Assembly: GCF_001593385.1 (NCBI RefSeq)
Contig: NZ_LUVZ01000001.1
Coordinates: forward strand, 930,001 to 994,000
DNA from: Chryseobacterium cucumeris
Lineage (GTDB): Bacteria; Bacteroidota; Bacteroidia; Flavobacteriales; Weeksellaceae
Length of the DNA stretch: 64,000 nt
Direction of reading: 5' to 3'
Shown: positions 52,945 through 63,117 of the stretch, piece after piece
How positions within the stretch are numbered: the first letter of the stretch is position 1
Layout of the letters: each line of letters opens with the position of its first letter
Program-made: the position numbers and the translations under genes
Notes under the pieces: generated by a model
What the model was told of the DNA's origin: nothing
Databases searched by the model: none
The model's input: the letters and a program-made list of their open reading frames with translations, nothing else

Positions 52945-55101
52945 TTATTTTACTGGTTTAATTGAAATTGCGAAACCGCCGCTTCTTACCATTTTAAAAT
53001 TAATTTTTGACTTACTTGTAATCTCTTTTTTGTAGATGTTATAACTTTGAGGGTTATCGATATAATCAGCATCTTTTCCATCTTCATAGATGGTTGCCTC
53101 ATATTTCTTTCCTTTATCCAGGAATGAGAAGTCTACAGTATACTCACGTTTGTTTTCATCCGTGATACCTCCTACAAACCAGTTTTCAGTGCCTTTTGCT
53201 TTTCTCGCTGTAACTACATAATCACCAGGCTCAGCAGCTAAGATTTTTGTATCATCCCAATCTGCTGCAACATCCTTAATAAACTGGAATGCATCCATAT
53301 GCTTTTTGTAGTTCTCGGGAAGATCCGCAGCCATCTGAAGCGGCATATACATCGTTACATAAAGTGCTAACTGCTTTACCAGAGTAGTTTTTACAAAACG
53401 GTTATCTCCAGGGAAATAATAGTCAAGTTTTGTCTGGAAAATTCCCGGCGTGTAATCCATAGAACCTCCCATCCATCTTGTAAACGGAAGAACCGTCTGG
53501 TGATCCGGCTTATTTCCTCCGAAAGCTTCATATTCCGTTCCACGTGCTGCTTCTGCAGAAATATAGTTTGGATAAGTACGGCTTTCTCCTGTAGGACGTA
53601 CGGATTCGTGAGAATTCACCATGATTTTATAGTCGTTTGCTTTTTCTGCAATTCTATAATAATGGTTGATGGTCCATTGAGAGTAATGATGTTCCCCTCT
53701 AGGAATGATATCTCCTACATATCCTGTTTTCACAGCATCATATCCATATTTATTCATGGTTTGGAAAGCTTTATCAGCCCATCTTTCATAGTTTGTCGCA
53801 GAACCTGAAGTTTCATGGTGCATGATGAGCTTGATTCCTTTTGAATGCGCATATTCATTCAACATCTTAATATCAAAATCCGGGTAAGGAGTAATGAAAT
53901 CGAAAACAAACTCTTTTGAATGTCCGAACCAGTCTTCCCAACCGATGTTCCATCCTTCGATCAACAATCCCTGGAATCCGTTTTCTGCTGCAAAGTCAAT
54001 ATATTCTTTAACTTTTGTATTGTTGGCAGCATGTTTTCCGTTTGGAGTTAATTTTGCAAAATCTGTTTTACCTAAATGGACATTTTCAGCGGTAGAATAA
54101 GCCCATTGTGATTTTCCGATAATCATTTCCCACCAGACTCCCATGTATTTTGTAGGGTGAATGTAAGAAGTATCGGTGTACTTTGTAGGCTCATTAAGGT
54201 TGAAGATCATTTTAGAATCCATCACCTGCTCTGCTTTCGGAGCTACAATAATTGTCCTCCAAGGCGTTACTGACGGAGTCTGAATGTATCCTTTCGCTCC
54301 CTGTCTGTCGGCAGTCAAATGCGTTTTGAATTTAAAATTCTGTGCATCTACCTCAAGGTGTGAAGCCGGATAATCCAATACAGCTGCTTCTGCAACGTTA
54401 ATATACAATGGCTCTTTTCCTTCTTTTTTAAGCATCAATGGAGACTGCACTGCATTTTTCACCAATGACTGTGAAGCGTTGGCATCATATGCTTTATCCC
54501 ATTTTGAAGGGATTTCAGATACTTTTGTTTCCTGATACTGATACTCCTGAGAGTCATAATCTGCAACCATCCACCATGCCTTCATATCGGTAGGGAAATC
54601 GATTTCAGAATCTTCTTCTCTGATGACGAAATAATTAAGGTTTTTCTGTTGTGGGAATTCATATCTGAAACCCAATCCATCATTGAATAATCTGAACTTT
54701 ACCACAATACTTCTGTCTGTAGAAGCCTGATTCAGGGTGACTGCCAGTTCGTTGTAATGGTTGATATAATTTTTCTTTTCTCCTAAAACCGGCTGCCAGG
54801 TTTCATTTTTGGAGTCTCTTTTTTCATCTGTCTTTGCAAAACCGTTGTTCAGATCGTATTTTGCATCTTCTGGTTTGGCAATTTCAGAAGCGAATTTTAT
54901 GGCTGTGTCTTTAAATAATCTCAATCCCAATTTAGAATCTTCCACCACTACTGCCCCATTGTATTTCAGGTTATAGTAAGGTACTCCTTCTTTCAGCTGA
55001 AAGTTCATTTCGAACTTTCCGTCCGGAGATTTTAAAGATTGGGCTTTCACACCTGTAAACATCATTGAGAGCAAAAGTGCTCCAACTGTAATTTTCTTCA
55101 T
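52945..55101 (-). CDS. GH97 alpha-glucosidase (SusB type)
   Basis: The 718-residue protein has a signal peptide (MKKITVGALLLSMMFTGVKAQ), an N-terminal beta-sandwich, the catalytic barrel and a C-terminal beta domain. Landmarks are MGVWWEMIIGKSQWAYS, GLLIEGWNIGWEDWFG, MHHETSGSATNYE and SAEAARGTEYEAFGG with acidic residues. GH97 enzymes release glucose from maltose and maltodextrins in the periplasm. The HHETSG Glu agrees with the inverting SusB subgroup from what I know of the family. It lies after susE but beyond a strong hairpin terminator, so it may be expressed at a lower level or from an own promoter. Confidence 0.93.
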   Translation of the reverse strand: MKKITVGALLLSMMFTGVKAQSLKSPDGKFEMNFQLKEGVPYYNLKYNGAVVVEDSKLGLRLFKDTAIKFASEIAKPEDAKYDLNNGFAKTDEKRDSKNETWQPVLGEKKNYINHYNELAVTLNQASTDRSIVVKFRLFNDGLGFRYEFPQQKNLNYFVIREEDSEIDFPTDMKAWWMVADYDSQEYQYQETKVSEIPSKWDKAYDANASQSLVKNAVQSPLMLKKEGKEPLYINVAEAAVLDYPASHLEVDAQNFKFKTHLTADRQGAKGYIQTPSVTPWRTIIVAPKAEQVMDSKMIFNLNEPTKYTDTSYIHPTKYMGVWWEMIIGKSQWAYSTAENVHLGKTDFAKLTPNGKHAANNTKVKEYIDFAAENGFQGLLIEGWNIGWEDWFGHSKEFVFDFITPYPDFDIKMLNEYAHSKGIKLIMHHETSGSATNYERWADKAFQTMNKYGYDAVKTGYVGDIIPRGEHHYSQWTINHYYRIAEKANDYKIMVNSHESVRPTGESRTYPNYISAEAARGTEYEAFGGNKPDHQTVLPFTRWMGGSMDYTPGIFQTKLDYYFPGDNRFVKTTLVKQLALYVTMYMPLQMAADLPENYKKHMDAFQFIKDVAADWDDTKILAAEPGDYVVTARKAKGTENWFVGGITDENKREYTVDFSFLDKGKKYEATIYEDGKDADYIDNPQSYNIYKKEITSKSKINFKMVRSGGFAISIKPVK

Positions 55102-55121
55102 AATGACTATTTATTAACTTA

Positions 55122-55153
55122 AAAAATAAAGTGCTGCGGTAAAGCAGCACTTT
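55122..55153 (-). terminator. Strong hairpin between susE and the GH97 gene
   Basis: AAAGTGCTGC and its complement form a ten-base perfect stem with a six-base loop. On the minus strand it is followed by TTTATTTTTT. It lies 28 bases past the susE stop and 21 bases before the GH97 ATG. Confidence 0.85.
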
Positions 55154-55180
55154 GCTTTATTTTAGTTTGTTTAGTTTAAT

Positions 55181-56296
55181 TTACAATTTAGTAATGGTTA
55201 ACTTGTAATATGCTGAATTGTGTAGATCCAGTTCAATTTTATAATTACCTGCCTGTGAAACTTTATATCCAGGATCTCCTGTAACGGTTCCCTCTGAGCT
55301 TAAATAGGTCTGAACACCTGTCCCTGAAACTAAAGTCTGCTCTGCATCTTTTGGCTGGAACTTTATTGCCCAATCATCATTAGCTCTGAATTTAAATACT
55401 CCGGTATTGGATAAAGCAATTGAATTGATAACATAGGTTTTGGTTGCAGGATTGTATACAAAGTCAGTATCTGATCCCCATCCAGTAGGCGTTGCATCAC
55501 CAATAACTCCGAAGTTTGCTAATGTAGCAGAATAGGTATTTGCTGCCCAGTCTACTTTCATATAATAAGTTCCTGCTGCTGCCGGTACTATATCTGAACC
55601 ATCAACTTTTAGTTTTCCGCTATTGGTTCCATCATCCCCTTTATTTCCCGGCCAATCCTGATTGATCGCAAATTTATATTTACCATTATCACCTGAAGCA
55701 TCTTTGATGAAAATAAATCCTCTGTATTTATCATTTTTCTCAGGAGAAAACAGATTCGGTGAATTAGATGGAGTCCAGTTTGCATAACCAGCTGCTCCTG
55801 CGTATGCTCCAGGAACATTGATCTTTGGATATACCAAATCAGGGTTTGGAGTATAAGGAGTTACTTTAAGAGCAATTACATTAGAATAAAAAGCTGCTGA
55901 GCCTACTGAAGTCTTCAATCTTACTTCGATATCGTTTACAACATCCGGAACTGCTCCAATGGCAAACATGGCGGCATTCAAAGCGGCATGTGTTGCAGAA
56001 CCTGAAGTCATATCATTAGAAAAGTCAATGGTAGCACTTTTTTTGAAACCATCCCCTTTCATTCCAAATTCTACTTTCTGATTGGGAACTACAGCAATAT
56101 TAAATGTTGGTTTTGTCCATGTAAAGCTTATTACGGCATCATTTGCATTAAGTTCATTAAGAACTATTGCACTTTTATCAGCAGATATTTTACCGGCAGA
56201 TGTTTCATTAATAACCGCCTGATCTTCATCTTTTTCACAGGAAAAAACGATAAGACCTGTAAAAACCAGGGCTAATATTTTGAATAAATTTTTCAT
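55181..56296 (-). CDS. susE: SusE/SusF-type starch-binding outer membrane lipoprotein
   Basis: The 371-residue protein has lipobox VFSC (Cys near residue 20) and then a SusE-like N-terminal immunoglobulin domain (SADKSAIVLNELNANDAVISFTWTKPTF). The C-terminal half has two similar CBM-like repeats (YYMKVDWAANTYSATLANFGVIGDATPTGWGSDTDF and KIELDLHNSAYYKLTITKL). SusE and SusF hold starch at the cell surface next to SusC/D. The length fits SusE, and I cannot exclude the SusF name. It follows susD after 18 bases. Confidence 0.88.
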   Translation of the reverse strand: MKNLFKILALVFTGLIVFSCEKDEDQAVINETSAGKISADKSAIVLNELNANDAVISFTWTKPTFNIAVVPNQKVEFGMKGDGFKKSATIDFSNDMTSGSATHAALNAAMFAIGAVPDVVNDIEVRLKTSVGSAAFYSNVIALKVTPYTPNPDLVYPKINVPGAYAGAAGYANWTPSNSPNLFSPEKNDKYRGFIFIKDASGDNGKYKFAINQDWPGNKGDDGTNSGKLKVDGSDIVPAAAGTYYMKVDWAANTYSATLANFGVIGDATPTGWGSDTDFVYNPATKTYVINSIALSNTGVFKFRANDDWAIKFQPKDAEQTLVSGTGVQTYLSSEGTVTGDPGYKVSQAGNYKIELDLHNSAYYKLTITKL

Positions 56297-56314
56297 TTTA
56301 AACAGGATTTAAAA

Positions 56315-57916
56315 TTAATACCCAGGATTCTGAATCAAATTAGGATTCGCTACAATATCTTTAGCAGGAATCGGGAACAGGTTTCTGTAGTTTTCTACTG
56401 CTTTTCCATCTTTTACATTTCCTTTCCATGGCCATAGATAATCCCCTGTGGTGAACTTATTGAAACGAATAAGATCACTTCTTCTGGTCATTTCCCATGA
56501 TAATTCTCTGGCTCTCTCATCTAAAATGAAATTCAGATTGATAGAAGAAACATTTCCGCTTGTATCTCCATAAGCACGTTGTCTCAGTTGATTAATATAA
56601 CCGATTGCTGTAGCCTGATTTCCGCCAGTTCCTCCTCTTAACACAGCTTCTGCATACATCAGATAAATATCTGCCAAACGGTACAATGGGATATCAGCCT
56701 CCACCCAGTTGGTATGAGCTCCGACAGATCCGTTACTTTTAACATTTTTAAACTTGATAAAAGCATAACCATCTGTAAATGAGCCTAAATCATTAATTTC
56801 TAGATTTTGCCCTGAAGTAAAGAATCTTCCTCTTTTGTCACTTCCATTATTAGGGAATAACCCTACAAATGCTTTTGTAGTTCTTAAACCACTCCATCCT
56901 CCATTCACTCCAAAATCAGCAGCTTTCATATCACCACCTATGGCAGCATGTACCAGATAAGTGGTCCCACCATTAGTCTGCGTATTGATTCCGTCAAAAT
57001 TAACGCTTAAAATCTGCTCCGGATTATTGATATTATTATCAGCAAGGAATAAATCATCATATTTCGGTTTTAAAGAATATCCTGCTGCAATCACTTTATT
57101 ACAGTATGTGATACAATCTGTATTTCTCTGAGTTCCAGTATAAACTTCAGCATTTAAATATAATTTTGCCAACAATGACCAAACAGCAGCTTTATCTGCT
57201 CTGCCATATTCATTTGTTTTAGGATCTTTTAACTCTCCTGCTATAGCAAGTAATTCAGATTCGATATAATTAAACAATGCTTTTCTTTCTATTCTTTGTG
57301 GCGGGTTTATAGATCCAGGCAGGTATGATTCATCTACAAAAGGAACATTTCCAAACATATCAATCGCATGAAAATATGACTGTGCTCTCAGGAAACGTGC
57401 TTCTGCTCTCATCAATTTTGCCTGATTAAGATTGTCTCCAGTAATATTATTGGAAGCTAACTTTTCATCGGTAACATTTCTTAAGAACTCATTACAAAAA
57501 GCAATTTCTGTATATATTCTATAGTACATAGCCGCAATAAACTCATTGGAGGCATCCCATGTCATTTTGTGCATGGTATGAAGATTTCCGTCATTCCATC
57601 CAATCACAGCTTCATCTGTTGTAACAACATTTAGTGTGTACATCAATCTGGTATATTGTGAAAAACCACCATTGATTCCGTTAATATCACTATCCGGCTG
57701 ATCACCATCTCCACTTACCTGGCCACCCATTGCAAGTCCTCCATAAAGTTTTGCCAAAACATTTTTATAGTTAGCAAAATCCTTATAAATACTGGCTGAA
57801 GTAACATCTGTGATTGGCTCTCTTTCAAGATCTTTCACACAAGAAGTTGCTGTTAATAAAAATACTGCTGAAAGAGGCAATACTATATTTTTAAGTTTAA
57901 TTCTATTTAGTTTCAT
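56315..57916 (-). CDS. susD: SusD/RagB family starch-binding outer membrane lipoprotein
   Basis: The 533-residue lipoprotein has lipobox ATSC (Cys near residue 26) and SusD hallmarks: FLRAQSYFHAIDMFGNVPFVD, RADKAAVWSLLAKLYLNAEVY, LADIYLMYAEAVLRGG and LDERARELSWEMTRRSDLIRF. SusD covers the SusC barrel on the cell surface and captures malto-oligosaccharides for TonB-driven import. It overlaps the operon pattern susC-susD-susE with gaps of only 11 and 18 bases. Confidence 0.95.
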   Translation of the reverse strand: MKLNRIKLKNIVLPLSAVFLLTATSCVKDLEREPITDVTSASIYKDFANYKNVLAKLYGGLAMGGQVSGDGDQPDSDINGINGGFSQYTRLMYTLNVVTTDEAVIGWNDGNLHTMHKMTWDASNEFIAAMYYRIYTEIAFCNEFLRNVTDEKLASNNITGDNLNQAKLMRAEARFLRAQSYFHAIDMFGNVPFVDESYLPGSINPPQRIERKALFNYIESELLAIAGELKDPKTNEYGRADKAAVWSLLAKLYLNAEVYTGTQRNTDCITYCNKVIAAGYSLKPKYDDLFLADNNINNPEQILSVNFDGINTQTNGGTTYLVHAAIGGDMKAADFGVNGGWSGLRTTKAFVGLFPNNGSDKRGRFFTSGQNLEINDLGSFTDGYAFIKFKNVKSNGSVGAHTNWVEADIPLYRLADIYLMYAEAVLRGGTGGNQATAIGYINQLRQRAYGDTSGNVSSINLNFILDERARELSWEMTRRSDLIRFNKFTTGDYLWPWKGNVKDGKAVENYRNLFPIPAKDIVANPNLIQNPGY

Positions 57917-57927
57917 TGAATTTTTAT

Positions 57928-60681
57928 TTAAAATTGGAAGTTAAAACCTAAAGAGTAAATTTTAGGCATTTGGTAGTAACCGTTGTCTATTCCCCCAAAA
58001 ACTTCAGGATCTACTCCAGAGTATTTAGTGATCACAAAAACATTCTGCGCCATCGCATATACTTTCAGGTTGCTTCCTTTGGTGAAGATTTCTCCGAAAT
58101 TGTATCCAACATTGATATTATCCAGTCTCAGGAATGAAGCATTCTCAACATAAATATCAGATTTGTACTGAGGAACTGCAAACTTATACTGAGGAGCTGT
58201 AGAGAATACGTTCTGAAGGTATTCGTTGGTAGATGCTGACTGCAGTGAACTATTTGAAGCAGCATTATTATATACGTAGTTTCCTAATACGGCTCTTGCA
58301 CTTAATGCAAAATCCCAATTTTTGTGAGAAACTTTAGTAGAGAAGCCTAAAATTGCATCCGGTGTAGTAGATTTGTAATAATACATATCTTTTGTATTGA
58401 TTACTCCATCTCCGTTTCTGTCTACAAAGGCTCCGTCAACAGGTTTTCCGTTGGTATCATATACCTGCTGGTATACCCAGAATGAATTAGGTGCATATCC
58501 TACAGCATGAGCCTGAATTCTGTTTCCAGAACCTCCTTCAATACCTCCTACTTCCATGTTAAATGATTCGTCAGCTCTGTCTTTAAGCTTCGTGATAACC
58601 GGCTTGTAATGAGTAGCATTAAAGCTTACTTCCCAGGTGGTATTCTGGTTTTTAACAGGAATTACGGTAATACTTCCTTCAATCCCTTCATTTTTCATAT
58701 CACCTACGTTCTGCCAGCTGGCATTACTTAAACCTCCAGCAGGCTCGTCAGCATATACAAGAAGATCTTTCGTATCCTTTCTGAATACATCTATTGATCC
58801 GGTAATTCTGTTTTTATTAAAACCAAAATCTAATCCTAAGTTTTTAGTGGTTGTAGTTTCCCAGGTAAGATTTGGATTATAGTTAGCAGGTCTGAACATA
58901 AAGTAGAATTCATTTCCAAACTGATATCCAGCTCCCTGATAACTTGGATTGTAGGCTGCAAAAGCCGGGTAATTATTAGGCTTGTTACCGTTAAGCGCAG
59001 GCAATTCCTGCTGGCCCGTTTTACCCCATCCCGCTCTTAGTTTTAATGTACTGATGGAAGATATATTTTTGATAAAATTTTCTTCATTAAGCTTCCAGGC
59101 TAAGGAAACTCCAGGGAAAACACCCCAAACATTATCTCTGGTACCGTTAAAGAATCTTGAAGAGCCATCTTTACGAACTGATCCTGAAATAATATATTTA
59201 TTAGCTATGGTAAAAATAGCTCTTCCATAAAATGAAATCAGCGTATTTTGAGTTTTGAAATCTAAATCTTGCGAGTTAATTCCTGTTCCTCTATAAGTGA
59301 TAGCTCCCGGAAGATAGATATTGAAATCCTGATAAGAATATCCTGCAGTAATGTCTACACCAGTATTAATAGCACTGATGTTTTTTACATAATTAAAATA
59401 GGTTTCCAAAAGCTTGTTTTTCTTTTCCATAGAATAGAAATTTGAGCTTCCTTTATCTTCGAAACCTGGTCTCAGACGAGCGTCTTTAAATTTATGTCCG
59501 TCACTTTTTGTATAATCGTATCCGGCATTTACATTGAAATGAAGGTCCGGAAGAAAATGAAACTTATAATCTAACTGAATATTTCCTAATCCTCTTAATA
59601 CAGAGGAAACATCTCTTACCCCATTGATCATCCCAAGTGGGTTTGAATTGGCATTTACATTATAACCTGTTGCAGATCCTGAATCCAGCCATTCATAATA
59701 CCCTCCGTAATTAGAGTTTCCTGAATACACCGGTTGTGTAGGATCAAAATAAGTAGCCGCCTTAATCACTCCGCCATCTACAAATCTGTTATCGGTAAAT
59801 GTTCCCTTTGCATTTACATTCACTGATAAATGATTATCAAAGAATTTAGGGTTTAAGTTCAATCCTACAGAAGTTCTGCGGAAAGAATTTGATTTTACAA
59901 TACCGTTCTGCTCATTATATCCTAATGATAAACGGTATGGCAGACCTTTAATCCCTCCTGAAAGGGCAACGTTATTATCGGTACCCCATGCTGCCTGATA
60001 AATCTGATCCTGCCAATCGGTATCAGCATTTCCAAGTTTGGTTTTATAACCTGCAGGTGCATACGTATTAACAAAATCTCTAAACTCCTGAGCATTTAAT
60101 ACATCTACCTTTCCCATTTTAGTAGAAACCGAAGTAACTGTTGAGAAATTAACTTTAAACTTTCCTGCTGTTCCTTTCTTGGTTGTAATGAGAATAACCC
60201 CATTGGAAGCTCTGTTACCATAGATCGCAGTAGCGGAAGCATCCTTAAGGATATCAAACGTTTCAATATCATTCGGGTTAATTAATGATAAAGGATCGGA
60301 AACACCATTCATTCCAACGAAATCCTGAGGAACTCCATCAATAACGATCAACGGAGAGTTTTCTCCACTTAAAGAAGAAGTACCCCTGATCCTGATTTTT
60401 GTACCCGATCCCGGAGCTCCACTGTTATTGGTAATCTGTACTCCTGGTGTTTTACCCTGGATCAGCTGCCCGGCAGAAGTAGCTCCTCCGTTGAAGTCTT
60501 TAGCCGTAACAGAAGTTATAGAACCGGTAAGGTCAGATTTTTTCTGTTTTCCATATCCAATTAGTACAACTTCGTCAATCTTCTTCTCTTGAGGAAGAGA
60601 ATCTTTTTTCTGCGCATGTATTACTGTACTGGCCAGTAAAAAAGCGGGCGCGATTTTTAATACTGTTGTAAAATTCTTCAC
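57928..60681 (-). CDS. susC: SusC/RagA family TonB-linked outer membrane protein, short N-terminus
   Basis: The 917-residue TonB-dependent transporter has a signal peptide (cut near IHAQKKDS). It goes almost directly to the TonB-box/plug region (DEVVLIGYGKQKKSDLTGSITSV and GQLIQGKTPGVQITNNSGAPGSGTKIRIRGTSSLSG). The carboxypeptidase-like domain usual in SusC proteins is absent. The plug motif NPNDIETFDILKDASATAIYGNRASNGVILITTKKG is followed by a ~22-strand barrel to the C-terminal SLGFNFQF. It imports maltodextrins with SusD. It is the first gene of the sus operon, divergent from metG across a 335-base gap. Confidence 0.95.
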   Translation of the reverse strand: MKNFTTVLKIAPAFLLASTVIHAQKKDSLPQEKKIDEVVLIGYGKQKKSDLTGSITSVTAKDFNGGATSAGQLIQGKTPGVQITNNSGAPGSGTKIRIRGTSSLSGENSPLIVIDGVPQDFVGMNGVSDPLSLINPNDIETFDILKDASATAIYGNRASNGVILITTKKGTAGKFKVNFSTVTSVSTKMGKVDVLNAQEFRDFVNTYAPAGYKTKLGNADTDWQDQIYQAAWGTDNNVALSGGIKGLPYRLSLGYNEQNGIVKSNSFRRTSVGLNLNPKFFDNHLSVNVNAKGTFTDNRFVDGGVIKAATYFDPTQPVYSGNSNYGGYYEWLDSGSATGYNVNANSNPLGMINGVRDVSSVLRGLGNIQLDYKFHFLPDLHFNVNAGYDYTKSDGHKFKDARLRPGFEDKGSSNFYSMEKKNKLLETYFNYVKNISAINTGVDITAGYSYQDFNIYLPGAITYRGTGINSQDLDFKTQNTLISFYGRAIFTIANKYIISGSVRKDGSSRFFNGTRDNVWGVFPGVSLAWKLNEENFIKNISSISTLKLRAGWGKTGQQELPALNGNKPNNYPAFAAYNPSYQGAGYQFGNEFYFMFRPANYNPNLTWETTTTKNLGLDFGFNKNRITGSIDVFRKDTKDLLVYADEPAGGLSNASWQNVGDMKNEGIEGSITVIPVKNQNTTWEVSFNATHYKPVITKLKDRADESFNMEVGGIEGGSGNRIQAHAVGYAPNSFWVYQQVYDTNGKPVDGAFVDRNGDGVINTKDMYYYKSTTPDAILGFSTKVSHKNWDFALSARAVLGNYVYNNAASNSSLQSASTNEYLQNVFSTAPQYKFAVPQYKSDIYVENASFLRLDNINVGYNFGEIFTKGSNLKVYAMAQNVFVITKYSGVDPEVFGGIDNGYYQMPKIYSLGFNFQF

Positions 60682-60890
60682 AATCTTATTTTTTTATAGT
60701 TTCGTTTTTCAGTCATATTTTGGCCCAGAGCCAGACTCGCAATTTAAAAAAAAATTAGAATTATTATAAATTTAATATAATTTTAGTTAAAATTATGTAT
60801 ATTACGAAACCGATTTTAGTTAGTTTTTTAAAATCCAATAATTTACAACGTCTTATGCATTACATAATATTTGTTTTAAATTAAGAAAAT

Positions 60891-60908
60891 GTTAAACAAT
60901 TGTTTAAC
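60891..60908. promoter_or_regulatory. Operator-like perfect palindrome
   Basis: GTTAAACAATTGTTTAAC is an 18-bp perfect palindrome. It is flanked by a second inverted pair, AAATTAAG (60878-60885) and CTTAATTT (60908-60915). It lies about 210 bases upstream of susC and 109 upstream of metG. A regulator site is likely by form; no local regulator gene is present. Confidence 0.5.
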
Positions 60909-60988
60909 TTAATTTCATATTCAACCTTTCAAAATCGCTTTCTTCATCATAATAATGCCACTAATAGCGGTATTCAACAGATATTCCT

Positions 60989-60996
60989 TATCTTTG
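60989..60996 (+). promoter_or_regulatory. Candidate -7 promoter element of metG
   Basis: TATCTTTG fits TAnnTTTG, 20 bases before the ATG. No -33 TTG at the usual spacing. Confidence 0.5.
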
Positions 60997-61016
60997 CAGT
61001 TAAAACTTTACTATAA

Positions 61017-63053
61017 ATGTCAAACAGAAAGATGATTACGGCAGCTTTGCCTTATGCAAACGGGCCGGTTCATATAGGACATTTGGCAGGTGTTTATATT
61101 CCTGCGGATGTTTACGCAAGATTTCAGAGAAGATTAGGAAAAGATGTAGCGTTTATCTGTGGTTCAGATGAGCACGGGATTCCTATTACCATAAGAGCTA
61201 AAAAAGAAGGAGTAACTCCTCAGGATATCGTGGACAAATATCACGAGATCATCAAAAAATCTTTTTCTGATCTGGGAATTTCATTTGATGAATACTCCAG
61301 AACAACGTCTAAAAAGCATTATGAAACCAGTCAGGATTTCTTCAAAGTTTTATACGAAAAAGGAAAATTCACTGAAGAAATTTCTGAGCAGTATTTTGAT
61401 GAGCAGGCAGGAGAATTCCTTGCTGACCGTTATATTGTAGGAACTTGCCCTAATTGTGGTAACGAAAACGCTTACGGAGACCAGTGTGAGAAATGTGGTT
61501 CTACCCTTTCTCCTTCTGAGCTGATCAATCCGAAATCAATGCTTAGCGGAAATGTTCCTATCCTTAAAGAAACCAAAAACTGGTATCTTCCGTTAAATGA
61601 ATACGAAGACTTTTTAAATGAATGGATCATTGAAGGTCATAAAGATGACTGGAAACCTAACGTATACGGACAGGTTAAGTCCTGGTTGAATGATGGCCTT
61701 AAGCCTCGTGCCATGACCAGAGACCTGAACTGGGGAGTTCCGGTTCCTCTTCCGAATGCTGAAGGAAAAGTATTATATGTATGGTTTGATGCTCCTATCG
61801 GTTATATCTCTTTCACCAAAGAATGGGCAGAGAAAAACGGAAAAGACTGGAAAGACTACTGGCAGAGTCCAGAAAGTGATCTGGTACATTTTATCGGAAA
61901 GGATAATATTGTATTCCACTGTATTATTTTCCCTTCGATGATGAAAGCACACGGAGATTATATCATGCCGGCTAACGTTCCTGCTTTTGAATTCCTGAAC
62001 CTTGAGAACGATAAGATTTCAACGTCAAGAAACTGGGCAGTATGGGCTCATGAATATGTGGAAGATTTCCCAGGGCAACAGGATGTTTTAAGATATGCCC
62101 TTCTTTCATCTGCTCCGGAAACAAAGGATAATAACTTTACATGGAAGGATTTCCAGACTAAGAATAATTCTGAATTGGTAGGGATCTTCGGAAACTTTAT
62201 CAACAGAGTTGCAGTTCTTATTCATAAATATTATGACGGTGTGGTTCCGCAAGGCGATGTAAACAGCCCTGAACTGCAGGAAATAAGTAAATCTGCAAAA
62301 GAAATCTCAGGATTCCTTGAAAATTATGAATTCAGAAATTCATTAACTGCATTAATGAACCTTGCGCGTTTTGGAAACCAGTATCTTCAGACGGAAGAGC
62401 CTTGGAAAACCATCAAGGACAACCCGGAAAAAGCTGCTCAATCTTTATTCGTTGGAGCTCAAATAGCTGTTGCTCTGGCTCAGTTATGCGAACCTTTCAT
62501 GCCTTTCAGCTCTGAAAAGCTATTGAACATGTTCAATGTTGAGAAGAAAGACTGGAACTCTATTGAAAACCAATCAGTATTGATTGAAACAGGGCACAAA
62601 ATCAATGAATCTTCCCTTCTTTTCTCAAAAATTGAGGACGATGTCATCGAGGCTCAGATCCAAAAACTGGAAAACACAAAACAAAACAATAAAAAAACAA
62701 ACCCTAACGCAAACCCTATGAAAGAAGAGATCACGTTTGATGACTTTACTAAAATAGACCTTAGAACAGCAACCATTTTAGAAGCTGAAAAAGTAGAAAA
62801 AGCAGATAAATTACTAAAACTTACTGTAGATACAGGAGTAGATGTAAGAACTGTTGTTTCCGGGATTGCAGAAAGTTTCACTCCTGAAGAAGTAATCGGG
62901 AAGCAGGTAATGATCCTTCTGAACCTTGCTCCTAGAAAGATCAGAGGAATTGAATCTCAGGGAATGTTATTATTAACAACAAAACCAGACGGAAAATTAT
63001 CTTTCGTAACACCGGATGACAGCAATGTTGAAAACGGTATTGAGATCGGATAA
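61017..63053 (+). CDS. metG: Methionyl-tRNA synthetase with C-terminal tRNA-binding domain
   Basis: The 678-residue class I synthetase has its HIGH motif at residues 19-22 (HIGH), a zinc knuckle pair [18 protein letters not shown], and the second signature KISTS (in [15 protein letters not shown] equivalent). A C-terminal EMAP/Trbp111-like domain from about residue 570 ([34 protein letters not shown]) aids tRNA binding and dimerisation. A Lys/Asn-rich linker joins the two. It charges tRNA-Met in the cytoplasm. The terminator follows at once. Confidence 0.98.
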   Translation: MSNRKMITAALPYANGPVHIGHLAGVYIPADVYARFQRRLGKDVAFICGSDEHGIPITIRAKKEGVTPQDIVDKYHEIIKKSFSDLGISFDEYSRTTSKKHYETSQDFFKVLYEKGKFTEEISEQYFDEQAGEFLADRYIVGTCPNCGNENAYGDQCEKCGSTLSPSELINPKSMLSGNVPILKETKNWYLPLNEYEDFLNEWIIEGHKDDWKPNVYGQVKSWLNDGLKPRAMTRDLNWGVPVPLPNAEGKVLYVWFDAPIGYISFTKEWAEKNGKDWKDYWQSPESDLVHFIGKDNIVFHCIIFPSMMKAHGDYIMPANVPAFEFLNLENDKISTSRNWAVWAHEYVEDFPGQQDVLRYALLSSAPETKDNNFTWKDFQTKNNSELVGIFGNFINRVAVLIHKYYDGVVPQGDVNSPELQEISKSAKEISGFLENYEFRNSLTALMNLARFGNQYLQTEEPWKTIKDNPEKAAQSLFVGAQIAVALAQLCEPFMPFSSEKLLNMFNVEKKDWNSIENQSVLIETGHKINESSLLFSKIEDDVIEAQIQKLENTKQNNKKTNPNANPMKEEITFDDFTKIDLRTATILEAEKVEKADKLLKLTVDTGVDVRTVVSGIAESFTPEEVIGKQVMILLNLAPRKIRGIESQGMLLLTTKPDGKLSFVTPDDSNVENGIEIG

Positions 63054-63075
63054 TTAAAATCCTTATAAAGATAAC

Positions 63076-63106
63076 AGGCTGTTTCACGAGAAGCAGCCTT
63101 TCTTTT
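63076..63106 (+). terminator. Intrinsic terminator of metG
   Basis: AGGCTG/CAGCCT with an inner TTTC/GAAG continuation (one G-U) around ACGA forms a ten-base stem followed by TTTCTTTT. It lies 23 bases past the stop codon. Confidence 0.8.
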
Positions 63107-63117
63107 ATAGACAGCTT

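Larger units (their letters stand above)
60682..61016. other. 335-base divergent gap between susC and metG
   Basis: AT-rich, without a credible gene. It contains an 18-bp perfect palindrome (60891-60908) and a -7-like element of metG near its right end. No consensus susC promoter was found, though it must start in this gap. Confidence 0.6.

Noticed and set aside
60782..60883. Small ORFs of about 30 codons in the susC-metG gap
   Set aside because: No promoter, ribosome site or terminator frames them, and the composition is that of AT-rich non-coding DNA.
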